NCBI GenBank assembly: GCA_035650355.1
Contig: DASRHT010000080.1
Coordinates: 183,844 to 247,843, forward strand
Length of the DNA stretch: 64,000 nt
DNA from: DASRHT01 sp035650355
Lineage (GTDB): Bacteria > Chloroflexota > Ktedonobacteria > Ktedonobacterales > Ktedonobacteraceae
Direction of reading: 5' to 3'
Made by a program: the position numbers and the translations under genes
In this document: positions 58,416 through 64,000 of the stretch, piece after piece
Position numbering within the stretch: position 1 is the first letter of the stretch
Layout of the letters: every line of letters begins with the position of its first letter
Notes under the pieces: model-generated
Database searches by the model: none
What the model saw: only the letters and a program-made list of their open reading frames with translations
What the model was told of the DNA's origin: nothing

Positions 58416-59816
58416 TTAGCCCACGCTGCCCGACATCTCCAACTGGATCAGGCGGTTGAGTTCGACCGCGTACTCCATCGGGAGCTCTTTGGTGATCGGC
58501 TCGATGAAGCCGTTGACGATCAGCGAGTAGGCTTCGGACTCGTCCAGGCCACGGCTCATCAGGTAGAAGAGCTGGTCCTCGCCAACCTTCGAGACGGTTG
58601 CCTCGTGTCCGATCTCGGTCTGATTCTCTTCGACGCGAATGGTCGGATAGGTGTCGGTACGTGCATTCTCGTCGAGCAGCAGCGCATCACAGCGCACGCT
58701 GGACTTCGTATGGTGCGCGCCCGGATTGATACGCACCAGACCGCGATACGAGGCTCGTCCCGTGCCCTTCGAAACCGACTTCGAGAGAATCTGTGACGTT
58801 GTATGTGGCGCCAGATGAGTAACCTTCGCGCCCGCATCCTGGTGCATCCCGTCGTTAGCGAAAGCAACTGAGAGAATGTCGCCGCGCGCTCCTGGCTCCA
58901 TTAGCAGGACGGCGGGGTACTTCATGGTCACCTTGGAACCGAGATTCCCATCGACCCATTCCATTGTCGCGTCGTGATAAGCGGCGGCGCGCTTGGTCAC
59001 GAGGTTGTACACGTTCTTCGACCAGTTCTGGATCGTTGTGTAGCGTACGCGCGCGCCCTCCATGACCTTGATCTCGACGACGGCGCTGTGCAGGCTGTCG
59101 CTCGTGTAGGTTGGGGCGGTGCAGCCCTCGACATAATGTACATATGACCCCGGCTCGGCAATAATCAATGTGCGTTCGAACTGGCCCATGTTCTTGGCGT
59201 TGATGCGGAAGTACGCCTGCAATGGGATTTCTACGCGCACGTTGGCGGGCACATAGACGAAGCTGCCGCCGCTCCAGACCGCGCTATTGAGCGAGGCGAA
59301 CTTGTTGTCGGAGGGTGGAACGACGGTGCCAAAGTGCTCCTTCACGATATCGGGATATTCGCGCAGGGCCGTATCCATATCGGTGAAGATAACGCCCAGC
59401 TTCTCCAGGTCCTCGCGCACTTTATGGTAAACGGCCTCGCTCTCGTACTGGGCCGTGACGCCTGCCAGATATTTCTGCTCGGCCTGTGGGATACCCAGGC
59501 GGTCGAAGGTATCTTTAATCTCGGATGGGATATCTTCCCAGGTCTTGCCCTGCTGGGGGACGGGCTTAATGTAGTAATAGATATCGTCAAAGTTGATACC
59601 TGAAAGGTCTGCCCCCCAGGTCGGCATGGGACGCTTCTCAAAGAGGTCAAAGCTCTTCAGGCGGAACTGCCGCATCCAATCGGGTTCGCCCTTCATCTCA
59701 GAGATCTGTTCAACGATCTTCTTGTTCAACCCCTTCTCGGACTTGAATGTATAGTTCTCAGCGACGTGGAACCCGGGACTGTATGCATCCCGTTCCAGCT
59801 CAAATGCCTGACTCAT
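58416..59816 (-). CDS. sufB: Fe-S cluster assembly protein SufB
   Basis: The 466-residue protein is SufB, a scaffold for iron-sulfur clusters, normally in a SufBC2D complex. Marks are GINFDDIYYYIKP, SGGSFVYVPANVRVEIPLQA, GSYVHYVEGCTAPTYTSDSL with the conserved Cys, and VRINPGAHHTKSSVRCDALL with LMSRGLDESEAYSLIVNGFI. ATG 59816 is chosen because GGAG lies 8 bp upstream and the family N-terminus (MSQAFELERDAYSPGF) begins there; an upstream ATG at 59936 would add a repeat-derived segment. sufC and sufD are not in the window, an unusual isolation. Confidence 0.93.
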   Translation of the reverse strand: MSQAFELERDAYSPGFHVAENYTFKSEKGLNKKIVEQISEMKGEPDWMRQFRLKSFDLFEKRPMPTWGADLSGINFDDIYYYIKPVPQQGKTWEDIPSEIKDTFDRLGIPQAEQKYLAGVTAQYESEAVYHKVREDLEKLGVIFTDMDTALREYPDIVKEHFGTVVPPSDNKFASLNSAVWSGGSFVYVPANVRVEIPLQAYFRINAKNMGQFERTLIIAEPGSYVHYVEGCTAPTYTSDSLHSAVVEIKVMEGARVRYTTIQNWSKNVYNLVTKRAAAYHDATMEWVDGNLGSKVTMKYPAVLLMEPGARGDILSVAFANDGMHQDAGAKVTHLAPHTTSQILSKSVSKGTGRASYRGLVRINPGAHHTKSSVRCDALLLDENARTDTYPTIRVEENQTEIGHEATVSKVGEDQLFYLMSRGLDESEAYSLIVNGFIEPITKELPMEYAVELNRLIQLEMSGSVG

Positions 59817-59869
59817 TAGATTCACTCCACTTGTTAGCTCTTCCTTAGCAGCCACCCTGAGTTTCGTAG

Positions 59870-59918
59870 GGGCCAGATTTACCGCGCCCATAGGGACCCG
59901 ATTGATCGCGTCCAATGG
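59870..59918. repeat. Family C-related repeat upstream of sufB
   Basis: GTAGGGGCCAGATTTACCGC and the following ATAGGGACCCGATTGATCGC resemble the paired modules of the repeat at 51612. It lies about 55-100 bp upstream of the sufB start and could fall in its leader. The match is partial. Confidence 0.5.
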
Positions 59919-60137
59919 AGGTTGGCTGCATAGCAAGCTGTTGTCTATGACTTGTTACACAGAAAGTCAGCTTTTTGCTCTAATCCTTAGTTCTGTACTC
60001 GGATTTAATGTTATTATATGTCCTTTGCGAGCTATTGTCAAGGCAAAATCTCCTGTAGTGCCGGTTTTATCGCTGTCTACAGGCTCTCTTTTTTGAAAGT
60101 GTGGCCCTGGAGAACCACATGCCACCTTGAAAAACGC

Positions 60138-60167
60138 TTGACAGAGCTTGATGGAACTTGCTATTAT
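60138..60167 (+). promoter_or_regulatory. Promoter of tRNA-Arg
   Basis: TTGACA (60138-60143) and TATTAT (60162-60167) are 18 bp apart, and the tRNA begins 37 bp after the -10 box. Confidence 0.75.
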
Positions 60168-60203
60168 GGTCATGGGATTGAGGGGTATCTCTCACGGCCT
60201 AAT

Positions 60204-60276
60204 GCGCCCATAGCTCAGTGGATAGAGCAACGGTCTTCTAAACCGTGGGCCGCAGGTTCGAATCCTGCTGGGCGCG
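60204..60276 (+). tRNA. tRNA-Arg (anticodon TCT)
   Basis: A full cloverleaf can be drawn by hand: acceptor GCGCCCA/TGGGCGC, D-arm GCTC/GAGC, anticodon stem ACGGT/ACCGT with loop CTTCTAA (anticodon TCT, reading AGA), T-arm GCAGG/CCTGC with TTCGAAT, discriminator G and no encoded CCA. It has its own promoter at 60138 and stands alone. Confidence 0.95.
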
Positions 60277-60317
60277 TCAAGTCAACCCGCTTGAGAGGCG
60301 GGTTGATTTGACGCGCC
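60271..60317. repeat. 20-bp inverted repeat starting inside the tRNA 3' end
   Basis: The arm 60271-60290 begins with the last acceptor bases of the tRNA (GGCGCG) and pairs with 60298-60317 over 20 bp with one G-T pair and a 7-nt loop. No T-tract follows, so it is a weak terminator at best. Such repeats at tRNA ends can mark terminators, processing sites or attachment sites. Confidence 0.65.
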
Positions 60318-60375
60318 CTCGTCTCTAGATCGGCATTGATAGCAACCGTGCTATATTCATCTTTCGCTCTCCTTC

Positions 60376-61218
60376 TCACCTCTGCCGTGATGTCTCTGAA
60401 GCACTCTGCTGCTCCGTCATAGCGGTAGCTTCCTCGCTCAGTCCGTAGCCTGCTTCGATCATCTCGATCAAGTGCTGAGCGAAGCGCGTGGCGGGTGCGC
60501 CATCAATGAGGTCATGATCGAAGTGAAGCGTCACACAGAGCATCTCGTGCGCCTCAACGTTCCCATTCACCAGTACAGGTCGGCTGGCAATCCCACCAGC
60601 CAGTATGCCAAAGGTATGAGGACTGGGGAGTCCCATGCCCCAGCCTCCCCGGTCCGCGAACATGCCAATGGCTGTTACCCCGACGGTGCCGATGAAGCGT
60701 TTGATCAGGTGCGGCTGCTTGAGCAGAAACCAGAAACAGAACTGCCTGGCAAAAGACGGAAGCGCCGTGAGCCAGCGCACGCCTTTGACGGCTTGCCCGT
60801 GCGTGGGCGCGGCCTGGACTGCTCGGATCTCTTCCTGAATGTCCCAGACGGTTTTGTGATTGGCGGCCCGCACGATATGAGGAACCGGCAAGGTCTGGCC
60901 GTGTAGGTGGCGTTCCACCTGGATCTGGATGTCTACGTCGTCAAAAAGGACCTGTTGGTTGCGCCAGGTGCGGTAGCTCTGCATCTCGGGATGCTGCGCG
61001 ACACTCTGTCCCACACAGGCGGCCAGAAAGGCGGTGAAGGAGGGCGCTTCTCCGGTCCTGGCTTTGTGTTCTTCCATCAAGCGGCGCGGCCTGGTCACAT
61101 CTATTTCGACCAGACCGTAGATGGTGTGCTTGTGCCTGGTAGCGTGTCCCAGAGAGATCATCAGTCGTCGCGTCCTGGGAAGCGGTTGTCTGCGATAGCC
61201 CCTATGCTGCCTGTTCAT
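60376..61218 (-). CDS. Stand-alone 2-oxoacid dehydrogenase acyltransferase (E2 catalytic) domain protein
   Basis: The 280-residue protein has the E2/CatA-type acyltransferase fold: TRRLMISLGHATRHKHTIYG, SFTAFLAACVGQSVAQHPEM near residue 65, GVTAIGMFADRGGWGM, and the catalytic HDLIDGAPATRFAQHLIEMI, which keeps the HxxxDG motif. It has no lipoyl or E1/E3-binding domain, so it is not a normal pyruvate dehydrogenase E2. AGGAGG lies 6 bp before ATG 61218. Relatives are single-domain CoA-dependent acyltransferases of unknown substrate. No E1 or E3 genes are in the window. Confidence 0.8.
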   Translation of the reverse strand: MNRQHRGYRRQPLPRTRRLMISLGHATRHKHTIYGLVEIDVTRPRRLMEEHKARTGEAPSFTAFLAACVGQSVAQHPEMQSYRTWRNQQVLFDDVDIQIQVERHLHGQTLPVPHIVRAANHKTVWDIQEEIRAVQAAPTHGQAVKGVRWLTALPSFARQFCFWFLLKQPHLIKRFIGTVGVTAIGMFADRGGWGMGLPSPHTFGILAGGIASRPVLVNGNVEAHEMLCVTLHFDHDLIDGAPATRFAQHLIEMIEAGYGLSEEATAMTEQQSASETSRQR

Positions 61219-61327
61219 TGCGTTCCTCCTCTCGCTGGGAATCGCTCCCGACAACGGGTATCCCCCATATAATACGTAGCATGGATGGGCAAAGAGGATA
61301 CCACGACATGGTGATGGCATGGCTCAC

Positions 61328-62590
61328 TCACATCGTATGAATATGCTCGACGATCCAGCAGAGGATGCCTGGCTTGCTGCGGCCACCGATGATGCTTTCA
61401 CGTAGTTCTTCGGCAAACTGGCAGGTGATGACACCTCCATGAGCGATGGTGTTGCGCTTCTGCTTGATTTCTTCGTCGGCCATGCGCTGGATGAGCGCTT
61501 CAAGGTCCCGGGTGCTGCTACCAGAAGCGCTGATGCGCTGGCAAAAGATCTGCCAGTTCACGTCTCTCTTATCATAGGCGTAGATGATGGCTCCCAGGGT
61601 GAAGCCAGCCTTGCTGAATTTGTAGAGTTGCTGGCAAGGCAGATAGAGACGCCGCTTGAGTTCGAATTCCAGCGCGCGACAGTATTGGATGGCAGGCGCG
61701 GCCCAGTCCTGGAGATCGACTCCCTGTGCATTTTGCCAGACGTATTCGCCGCATCGGTGGCGCGAATGATAAAAGGTGGAACGATAGGCTGGCCGATGAC
61801 GTGGCAGAGATGCGGATTTTTGAGGCAGTCGGTATCGATATTGACCAGGTCGAATACGTTCGGGCCAATGTGAGGTTTGGGACAGAGGATGGTGGCGGCT
61901 GTATGGTTGCTCTGGCTGGCGTTGATAGTGTCCGGGTCAAGCCAGATTCCCCGGCAGGCTGGCTCCGGTAGACAGGTGAGGGCAAGATCGAGTGTTGAGC
62001 TTAGACGCTGCTGGAGCAGTTCGTGCGGCATGGTTGGTTCCAGGTGATAGAGGTGAATATGCTTGCCCGTATCGCCTGCCGGGCTGTATTGTGCGCCTGA
62101 TTGGCGAATAACACGGGTCATCGGGTGCGATCCTATCGGCTCGGCGATCTGTGGAAAGAAGAGGACGCCGGTCTGTGCGCCAATCAGGGTCATATCACCG
62201 AGCAGCTTTTTGACCGGTTCATGGGTAATGGCGGGATCGTTGCCGCTCAAGTAATATTTGGCGTCCAGCACAAACGGCGGTTCGCGCCAGATTAGTTCAC
62301 CCTGATGGCGTATCTCCAGGGGTGCTGCGCGCTCAAGTGTGTAATCTGGTTGTGAAGCCGGACCATGCTTCCAGCCCGATTGGAAGCCGGTCGAGGTCTC
62401 AAGTTGCCGATTATAGATGAAGCGCAAATGTCGCTGCTGCCAGCAAAACATATACTGGAGCCGGTCGGTCTCGATCTTGATATCGGCTGGTTGTACCACT
62501 GCTTGCGTGTGGAAAAGGTGGATGTATTCGAGCGCGATCCAGAGTTCATAGAGCCACGCGTCGGTGCCTCTTCGTGCAAACGAGCGTGGG
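61328..62590 (-). pseudogene. Frameshifted PD-(D/E)XK nuclease - HEPN protein
   Basis: Read on the minus strand, one frame (about 62560 to 61720) encodes WLYELWIALEYIHLFHTQ, a likely nuclease core with QPDYTLER and FVLDAKYYL (PD...DxK), and VKKLLGDMTLIGAQTGVLFF. Around 61720 coding jumps to another frame: LQDWAAPAIQYCRALEFELK, AIIYAYDKRDVNWQIF, then KQKRNTIAHGG, an RX4H motif of HEPN RNases, and a stop at 61328. The intact gene would join a restriction-type DNase with a HEPN RNase; here it is broken by a frameshift unless the base call is wrong. The family resembles DUF2357/McrC-like nucleases, but that naming is tentative. Confidence 0.6.
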
Positions 62591-62747
62591 AGCGGGTAGG
62601 GGACAGAACATCGGGAAGGAGGGAGCTTTGTGTGATATCAACCACCACATAGCGTCGGCGCCGGACATCCACCAACTGGCCCGGCTCAGGAACGTGCAGT
62701 ACGCGACCCAAACATTTCTCCTCACTAGCTCTCAGCGTCAAGAGCAA
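62560..62747 (-). pseudogene. Helicase-like N-terminal fragment joined to the nuclease pseudogene
   Basis: An open frame from 62747 reads LGRVLHVPEPGQLVDVRRRR and YVVVDITQSSLLPDVL, which resembles the start of SNF2-family helicases such as DISARM DrmD (PGQLV.VR.RRY.V.dv). After about 60 codons the frame leaves the pattern at the junction with the nuclease coding region near 62560. It is probably the remnant of a helicase gene joined by deletion. Match is short. Confidence 0.4.
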
Positions 62748-62818
62748 CCGCAGCAGTGATCAACAGGCAACGAGCGAATTAGAGGGAAAAAGCCAGCCGT
62801 GCGGGCGTTTTATCTCTA

Positions 62819-63670
62819 TCAGGCCAGGATATCGAAGCTTTTGATCTGGATTGCCGCGTTATCCACATATATCCCGACCTGTTCCGTTGCGGCGGATGAA
62901 GAAACGCTGACCTGGTCAATTTGTCTACCATCAAAAGAGAGCGTCATCGTACTATCGGTGACATCAACCTGATAGGTATGCCATGCACTGTTATCGATGT
63001 TGACAGGCTGATCGGCTAAATCCTTTGGTATCTGGTAAAGAGGATAAGCAGAAGATATGGCCAGATTCCCCAGAAAGAAGTGCTCGGGCGGATAATGAAT
63101 CCCCACGCCACAAATGTAGCCGTTCTGACCAGCTTTTTTAACGACGATGCCGTATGCTCTCCCTGCTGTTCTCTCATCAGAAAAGCCAAGCAATTTGATG
63201 GTGGCGACAACTTTATAAGTCTTACCGGTCAACGCATATGGTGCAAATATGGCATTGTTGGGCACCGTAGGCTCAGTGGCAAGCATGCCGCCCGCCTCAT
63301 TCGACCAGCGCCAATAGGAAGGTACAGACCAGCCATCAGTATCCGTTGACCAGTTTGCGTGATAGAGTGCATCTGTCGTCTGGGCTGGTGTTGGTGTTGG
63401 TACTGATGTCAGCACAGGTGTTAACGCCATCTGGGTTGGTGCTGGCACTGTTGTTGGCTGCGCTGGCAGAGGACCTGTAGAGGAGCCTTGTATTGATTTG
63501 CCCGGCGACGATGTTGATGACGAAGGGTGTAGCCATGTAAATATGCCCCATGATACGGCCCAGAGAAGGGCTATAACTGCAACAATGGTCCTGATGTGTT
63601 CCCAGAGGCTACTGCTGAGGTGATTGGCAGACTTGCGTATGATCGGTCCAGGCTGGTGTTGCTGTGGCAT
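62819..63670 (-). CDS. Membrane-anchored protein with LamG/concanavalin-like domain
   Basis: The protein has about 283 residues: a short cytosolic N-terminus (MPQQHQPGPIIRKSANHLSS), one transmembrane helix (about residues 29-49, IVAVIALLWAVSWGIFTWLH), a Ser/Thr/Pro-rich linker with repeated TPT and PTP motifs, and a C-terminal beta-sandwich from about residue 102 (YHANWSTDTDGWSVPSYWRW, GIVVKKAGQNGYICGVGIHY, DVTDSTMTLSFDGRQIDQVS). This matches the concanavalin-A-like/DUF1080-type fold used for binding sugars. ATG 63670 is chosen; another in-frame ATG lies 18 bases upstream, and GGGGGAG is between. The product should sit on the outer face of the membrane. Confidence 0.7.
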   Translation of the reverse strand: MPQQHQPGPIIRKSANHLSSSLWEHIRTIVAVIALLWAVSWGIFTWLHPSSSTSSPGKSIQGSSTGPLPAQPTTVPAPTQMALTPVLTSVPTPTPAQTTDALYHANWSTDTDGWSVPSYWRWSNEAGGMLATEPTVPNNAIFAPYALTGKTYKVVATIKLLGFSDERTAGRAYGIVVKKAGQNGYICGVGIHYPPEHFFLGNLAISSAYPLYQIPKDLADQPVNIDNSAWHTYQVDVTDSTMTLSFDGRQIDQVSVSSSAATEQVGIYVDNAAIQIKSFDILA

Positions 63671-63871
63671 AATCTCCCCCGGCTCCATGAGTGCTAAGAG
63701 ATGCACCCGGATAGTGATTTTGAACGATAGACATGGCTCGCTCTTTGAGTCACTCAATCAATAATTTACTTGAAAAGCTGTGGAAGAACCCAAAATATAG
63801 TAATGTGCGTATAAATAAGTATGGCACAAATACGCTGTATTTTCAACAATATAGGATGATTGCAGGGCCTT

Positions 63872-64000
63872 TTAATGTTCCGTCAGGGACTTGAGTAAGA
63901 GATGAACAGCGCGAAGAGGCTGTGCATCAAGGAGTCTCATATACTGCTTGACGTTAGGAACACGTAAGAAATCGAACAGAGCCAGCACAAAGGAATTGAG
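63872..64000 (-). CDS. C-terminal end of an unidentified protein, partial
   Basis: From the window edge a minus-strand frame of 42 codons stays open and ends in TAA at 63872. It reads FVLALFDFLRVPNVKQYMRL, then LDAQPLRAVHLLLKSLTEH. The helical, non-random sequence suggests a real C-terminus, but it is too short to name. The stretch 63671-63871 shows nothing clear. Confidence 0.5.
   Translation of the reverse strand, partial: LNSFVLALFDFLRVPNVKQYMRLLDAQPLRAVHLLLKSLTEH

Noticed and set aside
61439..61873. Plus-strand open frame of 144 codons over the nuclease pseudogene
   Set aside because: Minus-strand frames give motif-rich protein (RNTIAHGG, DWAAPAIQY), while the plus frame has no recognisable motif or good ribosome binding site.
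60204..63757. Integrated element next to the tRNA
   Set aside because: No integrase or duplicated tRNA end was found in the window, so an island is not shown.

Overview
The window looks like a chromosomal segment from a Ktedonobacterales-type soil Chloroflexota. This is inferred from gene content alone: leucine-rich-repeat, STAND-NTPase, zinc-ribbon kinase and EAD/VMAP conflict proteins, two quinoprotein/lipoprotein-type secreted proteins, type 2 IPP isomerase, and very many dispersed palindromic repeats. No 16S rRNA or other decisive marker is present. About 50 protein genes, one tRNA-Arg(TCT), several pseudogenes and at least 14 repeat copies can be supported.

Layout. (1) 1-4160, minus strand: a VMAP-type conflict locus (SAV_2336-like N-terminus, MoxR AAA ATPase, EAD-VMAP-C protein, EAD-TIR protein) with a consensus promoter overlapped by a palindrome. 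(2) 4.6-7.6 kb: an S9 peptidase and an alpha/beta hydrolase. (3) 7.6-12.3 kb: a minus operon of ClbS/DfsB-like, AlkZ-like and LRR genes, divergent from a WYL regulator. (4) 12.3-20 kb: small proteins, a CGNR regulator, a LOR/SDH ornithine-cyclodeaminase-like enzyme, a PQQ-type propeller protein, a double GNAT, and a membrane-anchored Cas4-like nuclease apparently split over two genes with tandem repeats between them. (5) 20-28.4 kb: a duplicated-domain lipoprotein, an enolase-superfamily racemase and a DUF1611 protein (possible D-glutamate pathway) on either side of an XRE-NB-ARC-TPR STAND gene, then mobA. (6) 28.4-40 kb: mostly housekeeping (fni, a GT-C glycosyltransferase, purB, a receptor-like pseudokinase, rpmE, an MGDG-synthase-like glycosyltransferase, DUF1385, a dual-specificity phosphatase, a HAD phosphatase).

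(7) 40.2-45.3 kb: an AT-richer minus-strand island of three genes joined by 4-bp ATGA overlaps: a PglX/Eco57I-like DNA methyltransferase, an AAA ATPase and a small TOPRIM/DUF4276-like protein. This is the best candidate for a poorly described defence system. (8) 45.4-53.6 kb: an HD phosphohydrolase, a TPR protein, an HtrA protease, an ECF sigma/anti-sigma pair and an unknown protein. (9) 53.7-64 kb: a kinase-pseudokinase with zinc ribbons, an AAA_28 ATPase, a sugar oxidoreductase/epimerase pair, sufB, tRNA-Arg, a stand-alone acyltransferase, and a decayed PD-(D/E)XK-HEPN nuclease fused to a helicase-like fragment.

Two themes run through the window. First, conflict modules: VMAP/TIR, STAND, split Cas4, the methylase-ATPase-TOPRIM operon and the nuclease pseudogene. 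Second, very active small repeats. Six MITE-like elements share CAGGGCTTYTC ends, most with 9-10 bp target duplications. A second palindromic family has entered two reading frames and adds a shared peptide to unrelated proteins. A third repeat sits directly in front of two unrelated genes and carries an outward-facing consensus promoter. Start codons were adjusted where a ribosome binding site clearly favoured an internal start.
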